Below are positions 1 through 6,293 of a stretch of 7,259 nucleotides of DNA, piece by piece (position 1 is the stretch's first letter; every line of letters starts with the position of its first letter). Source of the DNA: an uncultured Chloroflexota bacterium. GTDB lineage: Bacteria; Chloroflexota; Limnocylindria; Limnocylindrales; CSP1-4. A model generated the notes under the pieces. That model saw nothing but the letters and a program-made list of their open reading frames with translations. It was not told the origin of the DNA and did not search any database. The DNA is taken from positions 1 through 7,259 of the forward strand of contig CAIXZV010000248.1 in NCBI GenBank assembly GCA_903924005.1. The letters run 5' to 3'. Position numbers and translations under genes: made by a program.

Positions 1-626
1 AGTCGTTCAATCGGAAAGAAGGTGCCACTGAACAGGAACAGCGGCGTGATGCCGAAGCGCCAGATGGAGTTGAAGGCGTTCGTGTCGCGCTGACTCGCCA
101 TGAAGGCGGCAATCGGCGTGGCGAACGCGAGCGCGGTCAGCGTGGCTACCGGGATGACGAGGATCAGGCCCACCGACCGGGCGGCCCCGAAGACCACGAT
201 GACAACCGCGAAGATCGTGCCGACAAGGGTGGCGTGCACGGTGAGCCAAGCGATGAAGCCGCCGACCACCGCTGCGGGCGTAATGGGCGTGGCGTGCATG
301 GCGTGGAAGCGGCGGGTCCAGCGGAAGCCCGACATGACCGGGAACGTGGCCTCGGAGGCCGCGCCCTGCATGATCGTGGAGATCAGGAGCCCAGGCGCAA
401 GAAACTGCAGGTACGGGATCCCGACGCCGCCGCCTGACCCGTTGTCCACAAAGCTCCCCAGTCCCACGCCCATCGCCAGCAGGAAGAGGGTGGGCGTGGC
501 GAAGTTGCCGAAGACGTTGCCGCGCCAGGTTCGCAGGTAGAGGATCCGTTGGTGCTCGAAGACGGCGCCGACGGACGCGAGATAGCCGCTGTTGGGTCGG
601 GCTGCGGAGGGGGTCGCGACGGCCAT
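1..626 (-). CDS. ABC-2 type exporter permease, NodJ/DrrB-like (3' end cut by window edge)
   Basis: Membrane subunit of an ABC exporter, partner of the ATPase encoded just upstream. The visible 208 residues begin MAVATPSAARPNSGYLASVG. Hydrophobic segments lie near residues 42-60, 73-90, 118-147, 152-177 and 190-205. The segments FLAPGLLISTIMQG (75-88) and FLFSGTFFPI (197-206) are typical of the NodJ/DrrB branch of ABC-2 permeases. Family members are about 250-270 aa, so some 50 residues with the last helix are missing off the left edge. The ATG at 624-626 lies 5 bp after the ATPase stop, which implies one transcript and probable translational coupling; no strong ribosome-binding site is seen. 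The substrate cannot be read from the sequence: the family exports lipo-oligosaccharides, drugs and polysaccharide or lipid precursors. Confidence 0.93.
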   Translation of the reverse strand, partial: MAVATPSAARPNSGYLASVGAVFEHQRILYLRTWRGNVFGNFATPTLFLLAMGVGLGSFVDNGSGGGVGIPYLQFLAPGLLISTIMQGAASEATFPVMSGFRWTRRFHAMHATPITPAAVVGGFIAWLTVHATLVGTIFAVVIVVFGAARSVGLILVIPVATLTALAFATPIAAFMASQRDTNAFNSIWRFGITPLFLFSGTFFPIER

Positions 627-631
627 CGTCG

Positions 632-1588
632 TCAGTCCACCAGGGTGCGGCCAGTGAGCCGCAGGAAGACGTCCTCAAGGGAGCTGCGCCGCACCAGCAC
701 CGTCTCAACCTTGAGCCCGCGGGCGTGGACCTGGGCCGCCACGGCCTCGCCGTCCTCCGAGTAGACCAGGACGCGGTCCGGCAGCTTGTCGATGCGCTCG
801 CCCAGCCCGTCCAGCTCCGCACCAAGCGTCTCCTGCACGCCCGTGGGGAAGCGCAGCTCCGTGACCTCGCGGGATGAGTAGCGCTCGATGAGCGAGCGGG
901 GCGAGCCCTCGGCCACGATCTTGGCCTTGTCCATGACGACAAGCCGGTCGCAGAGCTGCTCCGCCTCGTCCATGTAGTGCGTGGTCAGGACCAGCGTCAC
1001 GCCGCGCTGCTTGAGCCGGTACAGCCGCTCCCACAGCAGGTGCCGCGCCTGCGGGTCAAGACCCGTGGTGGGCTCGTCAAGCAGGAGGATCGACGGCTCG
1101 TTGATCAGGGCGCGGGCAATCGTCAGCCGGCGCTTCATGCCGCCCGACAGCGGCTCCACCTTGTCCTTGGCGCGCTCGCCAAGCTGGACGAAGTCGAGCA
1201 GCTCGAGGGCGCGTCTTGTCGCCTCGGCGCGGTTGAGCCCGAAGTAGCGCCCGTAGATCACGAGGTTGTCGCGGACGGTCAGCTCCGTGTCCAGCGAGTC
1301 CTCCTGCGGCACCACGCCAAGCCGGCCGCGGATGCGCGGGCCGTCCGTGGTGGGGTCCAGACCCAGGATGCTGAGCTTGCCCTCCGTCACGGGCGACACG
1401 CAGCCGATCATCCGCATGGTGCTGGTCTTGCCGGCGCCGTTTGGGCCAAGAAAGCCGAAGCTCTCGCCGGGCGCGACATCGAAATCGATGGCGTCAACGG
1501 CGGTGAACGTGCCAAACCGCTTGGTCAGGCCTCGGGCGGAGATGAGGGGCGCCTGGGCGGGCGCGTCGGCGTGTGCGGTGTCAGTCAT
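632..1588 (-). CDS. ABC exporter ATP-binding protein, NodI/DrrA-like
   Basis: Cytoplasmic ATPase of an ABC-2 exporter, 318 aa. All nucleotide-binding motifs are intact: Walker A GPNGAGKT (48-55), Q-loop VVPQED (92-97), signature LSGGMKRR (147-154), Walker B ILLLDEPTTGLD (167-178) and H-loop TTHYMDEAEQ (202-211). The stretch from the signature to CDRLVVMD closely resembles NodI. The C-terminal domain (about 235-318), ending SSLEDVFLRLTGRTLVD, is usual for the NodI/DrrA group. The frame stays open upstream to 1852, but those extra 88 residues are Ala/Gly/Thr-rich, antisense to the deacetylase lipoprotein signal, and unlike the family. The ATG at 1586-1588 puts the ATPase domain about 15 residues in, as normal. 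A -10-like TAGCAT lies 10 bp upstream. The permease follows 5 bp downstream. Confidence 0.96.
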   Translation of the reverse strand: MTDTAHADAPAQAPLISARGLTKRFGTFTAVDAIDFDVAPGESFGFLGPNGAGKTSTMRMIGCVSPVTEGKLSILGLDPTTDGPRIRGRLGVVPQEDSLDTELTVRDNLVIYGRYFGLNRAEATRRALELLDFVQLGERAKDKVEPLSGGMKRRLTIARALINEPSILLLDEPTTGLDPQARHLLWERLYRLKQRGVTLVLTTHYMDEAEQLCDRLVVMDKAKIVAEGSPRSLIERYSSREVTELRFPTGVQETLGAELDGLGERIDKLPDRVLVYSEDGEAVAAQVHARGLKVETVLVRRSSLEDVFLRLTGRTLVD

Positions 1589-1676
1589 GGGCCCCTGGAT
1601 GCTACCGCCGTTGGGCGCTTGGGGTCTCGCGACGATTGCGGCGACGCGTTCTCGTTGGGCGGTCCACAATGCCGCC
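1589..1676. promoter_or_regulatory. Divergent intergenic region with -10-like boxes close to both start codons
   Basis: This 88-bp gap must hold the start sites of both the exporter operon (minus) and the deacetylase (plus). On the minus strand TAGCAT (1599-1604 of the plus strand) lies 10 bp before the ATG. On the plus strand CACAAT (1665-1670) lies 6 bp before the GTG at 1677. Neither start has a convincing Shine-Dalgarno sequence and I see no good -35 at 17-18 bp for either box. If the boxes are real, the transcripts would have almost no leader. The boxes are short and degenerate, so chance matches are possible. Confidence 0.3.
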
Positions 1677-2804
1677 GTGAAAGCCCCCGCCGTCGTTGCA
1701 TGTGTTGTCGCGACCGTGCTGCTTGTGGCCGCCTGTGGCGCCACGCCAGCGCCGGCGACCCCGGGCGCGACCACGCTCGCCATCCCGTCAGCGGCCCCAT
1801 TGGCGGCCGCGCCGTCTGCCATCGCAGCCCCAACGCCAACCCCTGAACCCACCGCAACGCCCGGGCCGCTCGCCGCCAGCTACCCCATCGTCGCCAGCTG
1901 TGCGGCGTCGGCCGTGCCGGAGGCGGCGCCTGTCACGACACCCAACACGTCGAAGAAGGCAATCGCGCTGCGCGTGCCAATCCTGATGTACCACCGCATC
2001 GTGCCGGTAGCGGAGGCGGGCGATTCGATGCCGGGGTTGGTGGTCCCGCCGGAGCGGTTCGCCGCACAAATGGACGCGCTGGCCGCCGCGGGCTGGCACA
2101 CCATCACCATGGCGACGCTCGGCGCGGACCTCCAGGCTGGCGTGGAGCCAGCCGCCAAGAGCTTCGTGATCACCTTTGATGACGGGTACGACGACGGCTA
2201 CACCTACGCCCTGCCCATCCTGCAGGCGCACGGCTACGTGGCCACCTACTACGTGATCCCCGGTCGGTTTGACAAGCATGCTTTCCTCACGTCCGATCAT
2301 GTGCGCGCCCTCGCCGGGGCGGGGATGGAGATTGGCGACCACACGCTCAACCACGTGCCCATTGGGATGCGGCCAATCGCCACGGCCTCGTACCAGGTTG
2401 AGGCGGCCGCAGCGCGGATCGCGCAGGTCACGGGGCAGTGGCCGGCGTCCTTTGCGTACCCGTTTGGGTCGCAGAGCGCACGAGCCCGACAGGTTGTCGC
2501 GGCGTGCGGCCAGATGCGGACCGCGGTCATCGAGGCGCCGCCAAAGGTGATCGTGCCGGCGTCGCCGGGTGCATCGGGCGGACCAACGCCATCGGCCGCG
2601 CCATCAGCAGCGCCCAGCGCCGATCCCTCCGCCTCGCCTGGGGCAACACCGGCACCGCCTGCGCCCACGCCCGCGCCGTCGAAGCGGCCTGCGTTCCCGC
2701 CGGTCTTCGAGACCTGGGCCAACCGCTTCGAGCTGCCGCGACTGCGGATCTCGCCAAGCGTGTCGCCCGAGTGGCTGGTTGCGATGCTGGCGCCGTACGC
2801 CTGA
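1677..2804 (+). CDS. Polysaccharide deacetylase (NodB domain) lipoprotein
   Basis: Predicted extracytoplasmic, lipid-anchored carbohydrate esterase (CE4-type) that would remove acetyl groups from an N-acetylated glycan; 375 aa. A hydrophobic signal ends in lipobox VAAC with lipidated Cys20. A Pro/Ala/Thr-rich linker (about 22-68) leads to a NodB domain that starts at RVPILMYHRIV (99-109). Catalytic motifs are FVITFDDGYDDGY (163-175, Asp168/Asp169), HTLNH (222-226, metal-binding His222 and His226) and FAYPFG (259-264). The end of the fold is the LPRLRIS strand (353-359). A Pro/Ala/Ser-rich stretch of about 45 residues (292-338) interrupts the domain between the last two core strands, which is unusual. 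GTG 1677 is chosen because the lipoprotein signal starts exactly there; the frame is open further upstream but antisense to the ATPase. Substrate unknown; the exporter next door makes a surface glycan plausible. Confidence 0.93.
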   Translation: MKAPAVVACVVATVLLVAACGATPAPATPGATTLAIPSAAPLAAAPSAIAAPTPTPEPTATPGPLAASYPIVASCAASAVPEAAPVTTPNTSKKAIALRVPILMYHRIVPVAEAGDSMPGLVVPPERFAAQMDALAAAGWHTITMATLGADLQAGVEPAAKSFVITFDDGYDDGYTYALPILQAHGYVATYYVIPGRFDKHAFLTSDHVRALAGAGMEIGDHTLNHVPIGMRPIATASYQVEAAAARIAQVTGQWPASFAYPFGSQSARARQVVAACGQMRTAVIEAPPKVIVPASPGASGGPTPSAAPSAAPSADPSASPGATPAPPAPTPAPSKRPAFPPVFETWANRFELPRLRISPSVSPEWLVAMLAPYA

Positions 2805-2818
2805 GGCTTCGGCCTAGG
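2800..2818. terminator. Possible bidirectional terminator hairpin between convergent genes
   Basis: AGGC (2804-2807), tetraloop TTCG (2808-2811) and GCCT (2812-2815) form a perfect stem. It is extended by CCT (2800-2802) pairing with AGG (2816-2818) across one bulged G. The hairpin contains the stop codons of both converging genes (TGA 2802-2804 plus strand; TAG 2814-2816 read on minus). UUCG loops are exceptionally stable in RNA. There is no T-tract on either side, so termination function is inferred from position. Confidence 0.4.
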
Positions 2819-3503
2819 TTCCGGCGGTGCGTCCGGCCTCGCCGGTGAGGTACTTGTCCTCCATCTCCCAAGCGTGGTCGAGGAGGTGGTACGCGGTGCG
2901 GCGGATCGTGAACTGCAGCGTCCAGCTCCGGGCCATCACTCCGCGGGCGCTGGCTTCGCGGATCCCGTCCACGTAGGCCTCGCGGTGCCCGGCCAGCCCG
3001 TCGGGCGTCAGCAGCTCCTCAAACGGCGTGGCGACGCCAACCTTCTTGGTGAACTCGTGTGTCTCCGCGAAGAGCGTGTGCCGCACGATCTTGGTCCGGT
3101 CGCGACCGCCGCCGCGCGGGCCTGAGCGCATCTCGGCCGAAACGCGCAGGGCCGTCGCGTCGAAGTACGCCCAGCAGGCGCGGAGTAGGGCAGTCTTGCG
3201 CTCGAGCTCGGCCGCGGTCATGGGCAGATATTCGGGCGCAGCCGAACGCATCGAGATCCCGTGGAAGTCCGTTGAGCCCGTGCCCTCGACGCGCTCAACC
3301 ACGCGCACGTCGGTCGCCGCCTGGAATTCATCGGCCAGCCCGGCCAACTCGGCCACCTTGGCGTAGCGCGGCCGATACGCCGCAAGCACTGCGAGTGCGT
3401 CCGCCTCGGACAGCGAGTTGCGCTCCCAGCCGATCCAGTCAAAGGCCGAAGCGACGACCTTCTTCTTGCCGCTCTCGACCATGACCCGGACGATCTCGGT
3501 CAT
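2814..3503 (-). CDS. Hypothetical protein with DinB-like C-terminal His motif
   Basis: Soluble protein of 229 aa with no signal peptide or membrane segment and mostly helical character. The most distinctive part is the C-terminal RRTAYHLLDHAWEMEDK (201-217). Its HxxxH pair (His206, His210) after an Arg pair, followed by an acidic helix, resembles the last metal-binding helix of DinB/YfiT-type four-helix bundles. Other His residues at 142 and 149 could complete a site. The DinB link is a tentative reading; these proteins are often metal-dependent thiol transferases or of unknown function. ATG 3501-3503 is chosen because GGAGG (plus 3509-3513) precedes it by 5 bases. A longer open frame to 3605 would translate the intergenic repeat and is rejected. 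Converges on the deacetylase with a 9-bp gap. Confidence 0.85.
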   Translation of the reverse strand: MTEIVRVMVESGKKKVVASAFDWIGWERNSLSEADALAVLAAYRPRYAKVAELAGLADEFQAATDVRVVERVEGTGSTDFHGISMRSAAPEYLPMTAAELERKTALLRACWAYFDATALRVSAEMRSGPRGGGRDRTKIVRHTLFAETHEFTKKVGVATPFEELLTPDGLAGHREAYVDGIREASARGVMARSWTLQFTIRRTAYHLLDHAWEMEDKYLTGEAGRTAGT

Positions 3504-3568
3504 CGCCGCCTCCGTGTTGGGATGCTCCTTGAGGGGCGGAGTATCGCCGACCCCGCCCGATGACTCTC

Positions 3569-3597
3569 GCCTCGCAATGTGTGCGGGAATGACACCC
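3569..3597 (+). repeat. Dispersed intergenic repeat, copy 1
   Basis: A 29-bp unit with core CGCAATGTGTGCGGGAATG followed by ACACCC. It differs from copy 3 at one of the first 27 positions (T for C at position 12). It lies between the start of the DinB-like gene and the end of the PepSY gene, 39 bp after the latter's stop in its direction of transcription, and overlaps the outer edge of a 7-bp inverted repeat at 3596-3618. Confidence 0.8.
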
Positions 3598-3618
3598 GGC
3601 CGCAAGCCACCCGGCCGG
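3596..3618 (-). terminator. Inverted repeat downstream of the PepSY gene
   Basis: CCGGCCG (3596-3602) and CGGCCGG (3612-3618) are perfect 7-bp arms around a 9-base loop, starting 18 bp after the stop codon of the minus-strand PepSY gene. No T-tract follows; the dispersed repeat follows directly instead. ACCCGGCCG is also repeated directly (3594-3602, 3609-3617), so the arms could partly be a by-product of a short duplication. Confidence 0.4.
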
Positions 3619-3636
3619 CAGCGCGTCGGCGGTCCG

Positions 3637-4626
3637 CTACTTCACCACGGCGATAGCGCCCGTCGAGGCGTCCACATCGATGGCGGTGCCGAATCTCCAG
3701 ATGGTGCCCCCGCTGCTCGCGTCCGGACCCGGAACGCCGAGCGCCACCTGCCATCGGTTCGCCTGGCCGCCGGGCAGGATCGAGATGTCCATCTCGACCG
3801 AGATGAGTTGCTCGTCGGCTCGTCCCTTGTCCGCGTTCGCTTTGGCGATCGCGATGGCCACCGCCGCGTCGCGGCCAACGCGCGGCACCGCGAGGAACGT
3901 CCGGCCGGACCGGCGGTCGACGAAGGCCACGGGCCTGCCGGATCCGGCGTCGACGGTGACCTCGAACGTCGCCGCCGCGGCGGAGTCCGTCCACGACACG
4001 ACCCACGCCGCCGTGCCGAGGCTGTCGAGAACGGCGGAGGCCGAGGCCCCCGTGATCGAGAGGCCGTGAGCGGACAGGAACTGTGCGGCCGCGGCGACCG
4101 CAGCGTCCCGTCCGCCGCCGGGCCCCTGTGGCGGGAAGGTCGGCGCGGGGCTCCACGACGGGGGCTGGCCGTCGGGTCCGGGCAGGATGTCGGGCGCGGC
4201 CTCGAACACCTCCACGACCGCCCCCGACGTGCCGTCGACCACCACTGTGCGGGTAGCGTCCGCCAGGATGTAGACGGGAGCCGGGCCGCCCACCGATCCC
4301 CAGGCGCCCGTGATCGCGAGGTCTGAGAGACCCGTGAACGCGTCGGCGGCAGCGACCGCCTGTGCCTGGCTCACCGGCCAAGGCGTCTCGGTGGCGCCCG
4401 GGGTCGTGCATCCCGGCGACGGCGCGAGCGGATCGCCGCTGGCGGATGCCCCGCCGCAGCCGCTGCCGGGCCGTGCTGTCTGGTCCGGCGAGGTCGACCC
4501 AACCGGCGCGGCCCAGCCGCAGGCGCCCGCCAGCACGAGGCACCCGAGGCACCAGGCGACGACGACGGCACGGCTCGCCCTCGATCCTCGGCCCCCCGAG
4601 GCCCGGCCTGTACGCGCGGTCCCCAT
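3637..4626 (-). CDS. Exported protein with three PepSY-like repeats (putative lipoprotein)
   Basis: Predicted extracytoplasmic protein of 329 aa. The N-terminus has Arg residues (5, 8, 13, 16, 19), a hydrophobic core (20-35) and Cys36 in LVLAGAC. This is lipobox-like but lacks the usual Leu at -3, so anchoring is uncertain. After a Ser/Pro/Gly-rich linker with Cys57 and Cys73, three units follow the PepSY pattern of a helix then a strand ending in VDxxSG-like turns. Unit 1 is 86-141 (VSQAQAVAAADAF; VVVDGTSGAVVEVF), unit 2 is 173-237 (RDAAVAAAAQFLSAHG; VTVDAGSGRPVAFV) and unit 3 is 252-328 (RDAAVAIAIAKANADKG; IDVDASTGAIAVV). A Pro-rich spacer (145-172) separates units 1 and 2. PepSY domains occur in protease propeptides and secreted regulators; none of the protease is here. 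ATG 4624-4626 is chosen for the signal sequence; a longer frame to 4809 has non-protein-like composition. Confidence 0.85.
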   Translation of the reverse strand: MGTARTGRASGGRGSRASRAVVVAWCLGCLVLAGACGWAAPVGSTSPDQTARPGSGCGGASASGDPLAPSPGCTTPGATETPWPVSQAQAVAAADAFTGLSDLAITGAWGSVGGPAPVYILADATRTVVVDGTSGAVVEVFEAAPDILPGPDGQPPSWSPAPTFPPQGPGGGRDAAVAAAAQFLSAHGLSITGASASAVLDSLGTAAWVVSWTDSAAAATFEVTVDAGSGRPVAFVDRRSGRTFLAVPRVGRDAAVAIAIAKANADKGRADEQLISVEMDISILPGGQANRWQVALGVPGPDASSGGTIWRFGTAIDVDASTGAIAVVK

Positions 4627-4993
4627 CTGCCCCGCCCTCTGTGTCACCGCTCGGTCGGGCGAGGATCGCCTCCGGCCAGACTCGGCGTCAAGAGCCGACC
4701 GGGTCCGCCCGCCCCGAGGCCTGCCGCCGTATCCCGCTCCTGCTGCGACGCGTAATGGCGGTCGTGGGTCCCAGCTCACCACGACCGGGCCGAGACACTG
4801 CCGCCTCACCGAGAACGCGCCAGGCTTGAGCGGTCACGCCTGAGGCCCTGTGAACGATTGACGGCCATTCGGGTCCCGCCGAGTGTGACAGCGACCCTGT
4901 CTCGGGGCGGCGGGAGGATGGACGCGTGGGAAGCCTGGTCGAACCCGACGCCGCCCAGTGGGCGCTCGTCTCGGAAGTGGCAGGACGCCTGGG
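4627..4993. other. Gene-free stretch between the PepSY gene and the Trp-rich gene
   Basis: No reading frame on either strand has protein-like composition; open frames here are Arg/Pro/Gly-rich by-products of high GC. It holds the candidate PepSY promoter (4662-4691), a 15-bp dyad GACAG-CGACC-CTGTC (4887-4901) that could be an operator or a weak hairpin, and a short perfect inverted repeat CGCCCAGTGGGCG (4952-4964) about 30 bp past the stop of the upstream Trp-rich gene. It lacks the dispersed repeat found in the other larger intergenic gaps. Confidence 0.5.
4662..4691 (-). promoter_or_regulatory. Candidate promoter for the PepSY gene
   Basis: On the minus strand, TTGACG (plus 4686-4691), an 18-bp spacer and GATCCT (plus 4662-4667) resemble a sigma-70 promoter with a strong -35 and a weak -10. 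The predicted leader of about 30 bases reaches the ATG at 4626 through a purine-rich AGAGGG element. Confidence 0.3.
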
Positions 4994-5608
4994 TCAGGGG
5001 GTCCCGGGGCAGGTGCGCTCCGCTGCCGTGGTCCCGAGGCAGAGGTGCAGCGCGCTGTGGTGGATCGCGCGGAAGGAGAACGGGCCGACGTGGTAGTCCA
5101 CGGCGAGGGTCTCCCATCCGGCGGGGCCCTGCTGGGGGCTCTGGAGCGTGAGCGCGATCTGCTGCCCGTCGCCGCCCGGCGGGACAGGCCCGGGCAGCGG
5201 CGCGAGGTCGGCCGCGAGCAGCGCCTGCTGGTCGGCGGTCAGCGGCCCGAACACCCAGAGGCGCGAGACCCGCCCGGCGCCGGGGCGCAGGAGGAGCGCC
5301 TGGGAGACGACGAGGCCGCCGCTCGGGTCCACCGGCGTGATGCGCTCGACCTCGACCGGCCACGGCCAGTCGTCGGGACGGAGCACTGACGAGTAGACGA
5401 GGTCCGCGCCCGGCACCGCCCAGTCGGCCTCCGGCCCGTTCCCACCGGGGTTGTTGCCCCAGTCCGACGGCCACATGTCGAGCCAGAGCAGGCCTCCGTC
5501 CCTCCACTCGCGGAGCGGGCCGCCGGGGAACCGGGCCACACCCGCGACGTTCAGCGCCAGCGCGGCCGCCATCACAGCCAGAGCGACCGCCGACAGGACC
5601 CGCTTCAT
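4994..5608 (-). CDS. Hypothetical Trp-rich exported or membrane-anchored protein
   Basis: Unrecognised protein of 204 aa. MKR followed by an uninterrupted hydrophobic stretch (about 4-25) is a signal peptide or signal anchor; no lipobox Cys is present. The mature part is unusually rich in Trp (35, 42, 46, 50, 63, 81, 83, 118, 165), notably WLDMWPSDWGNNPGGNG (42-58), then WPWPVEVERITPVDP (81-95), and has a beta-strand-like C-terminal half. The only Cys residues, 190 and 200, near the end, could form a disulfide outside the cell. ATG 5606-5608 is preceded by GAGGGG at 3 bases, and a promoter-like TTGACT-17-GAGACT lies 29 bp further up, supporting this start. Appears monocistronic. No function is proposed. 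Confidence 0.8.
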   Translation of the reverse strand: MKRVLSAVALAVMAAALALNVAGVARFPGGPLREWRDGGLLWLDMWPSDWGNNPGGNGPEADWAVPGADLVYSSVLRPDDWPWPVEVERITPVDPSGGLVVSQALLLRPGAGRVSRLWVFGPLTADQQALLAADLAPLPGPVPPGGDGQQIALTLQSPQQGPAGWETLAVDYHVGPFSFRAIHHSALHLCLGTTAAERTCPGTP

Positions 5609-5637
5609 GTTCCCCTCACGAATGGCGTCTGCTCGGA

Positions 5638-5666
5638 AGTCTCGCGGCGGGCCGCTGCCAAGTCAA
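5638..5666 (-). promoter_or_regulatory. Candidate sigma-70-like promoter for the Trp-rich gene
   Basis: Read on the minus strand: -35 TTGACT (plus 5661-5666, five of six consensus bases), a 17-bp spacer, and -10 GAGACT (plus 5638-5643, three of six). The leader to the ATG at 5608 would be about 22-23 bases and contains the GAGGGG ribosome-binding site. Confidence 0.4.
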
Positions 5667-5764
5667 GGGGAGTGAGGTCGTCCGATGGCCCAGCCGGTCT
5701 GCGGGTCGGTCGCGTTCCGCGATATCCAGGTCGCCGCGCACGGGATTCGGAGTAGATCCCAGTC

Positions 5765-5793
5765 GCCTCGCAATGCGTACGCGAATGACACCC
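5765..5793 (+). repeat. Dispersed intergenic repeat, copy 2
   Basis: Core CGCAATGCGTACGCGAATG followed by ACACCC. Relative to copy 3 it has two changes in the core, one of which creates a perfect GCGTACGC palindrome. It lies in the 209-bp gap upstream of the Trp-rich gene, 24 bp past the stop of the minus-strand gene at 5818. Confidence 0.8.
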
Positions 5794-5799
5794 GAGGGC

Positions 5800-5819
5800 G
5801 AGCGCCAACCGCCCCGCTC
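5800..5819 (-). terminator. Weak dyad at the 3' end of the gene at 5818
   Basis: GAGCG (5800-5804) and CGCTC (5815-5819) are perfect 5-bp arms around a 10-base loop, overlapping the stop codon. There is no T-tract; the dispersed repeat follows 6 bp downstream in the direction of transcription. Weak evidence alone, but the dyad-then-repeat order is the same as at 3596-3618. Confidence 0.25.
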
Positions 5820-6261
5820 AACGTCCGGCGGGCCTGAGCCCGGACAGGTGGGTCTCCGCTTCGTGGCGCTTCTCCACGGCCTCGGCGAGGCTGTCCGCCA
5901 CCCACAGGACGGCCCTGTCGCGCAGCACCGCGCCCGTCCCGTCGACCTGCTCGTACCGCACGACCAGGGACCACCTCCCCCGCTCGTGCGGCGTCCCGTC
6001 CGGCACCAGGTCGAGCTCGAGGCTCCGGCCGACCCGCGCCGCCTCGTCGAGGGGGAGCCAGTCCCCGTACCCGAACAGCTCGGCCTCGGGCACGCCGCGC
6101 GCGAGGCCGACCAGGGCGCGGCCGGAGACCACCCGCCGGACGCGGCCACGGGCGTCCTCCTTCGCCAGCTGGATCTCGGCCATCGCCGCCTGGTGCGGCG
6201 CCATGCCCTCGATTCGCTCGCGGACCACCGCCAGCGCGCCGCCCATGTCGTCGGTGACCAC
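5818..6261 (-). CDS. Hypothetical cytoplasmic protein
   Basis: Unrecognised soluble protein of about 147 aa with no signal or membrane segment. An N-terminal helical part (GGALAVVRERIEGMAPHQ, then AAMAEIQLAKEDARGRVRR) leads to a strand-rich middle (GRSLELDLVPDGTPHERGRW, then SLVVRYEQVDGTGAVLRDRA), and a C-terminal helix (ADSLAEAVEKRHEAETHLS). Balanced composition and third-position GC support real coding. The start is uncertain. GTG 6259-6261 follows GGGAG by 3 bases. Alternatives are ATG 6244-6246, TTG 6295-6297 (its bases overlap the TGA of the upstream small membrane protein, suggesting coupling) and GTG 6337-6339. It is probably co-transcribed with that upstream gene. Dispersed repeat copy 2 follows its 3' end. 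Confidence 0.75.
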   Translation of the reverse strand: MVTDDMGGALAVVRERIEGMAPHQAAMAEIQLAKEDARGRVRRVVSGRALVGLARGVPEAELFGYGDWLPLDEAARVGRSLELDLVPDGTPHERGRWSLVVRYEQVDGTGAVLRDRAVLWVADSLAEAVEKRHEAETHLSGLRPAGR

Positions 6262-6293
6262 GGTCTCCCGCGACCGCTGGCGGACCAGGTACC

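Noticed and set aside
7..942. Long minus-strand open frame of 311 codons
   Set aside because: It is Arg/Pro/Ser-rich and out of frame with the permease and the ATPase, which both show clear family motifs across the same bases.
1266..1676. Upstream extension of the deacetylase frame
   Set aside because: Antisense to the ATPase core; the lipoprotein signal begins exactly at GTG 1677.
1589..1852. N-terminal extension of the ABC ATPase (88 residues)
   Set aside because: Ala/Gly/Thr-rich sequence that is antisense to the lipoprotein signal and linker of the deacetylase; NodI-type ATPases start about 15-20 residues before their first conserved strand, as with ATG 1588.
3504..3605. 34-residue N-terminal extension of the DinB-like protein
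   Set aside because: It would translate repeat copy 1, and a good ribosome-binding site (GGAGG, 5-base spacing) precedes the internal ATG 3503.
3418..4326. Long plus-strand open frames over the PepSY gene
   Set aside because: Arg/Gly/Asp-rich high-GC shadows without start signals; the minus-strand frame has a signal sequence and repeated domains.
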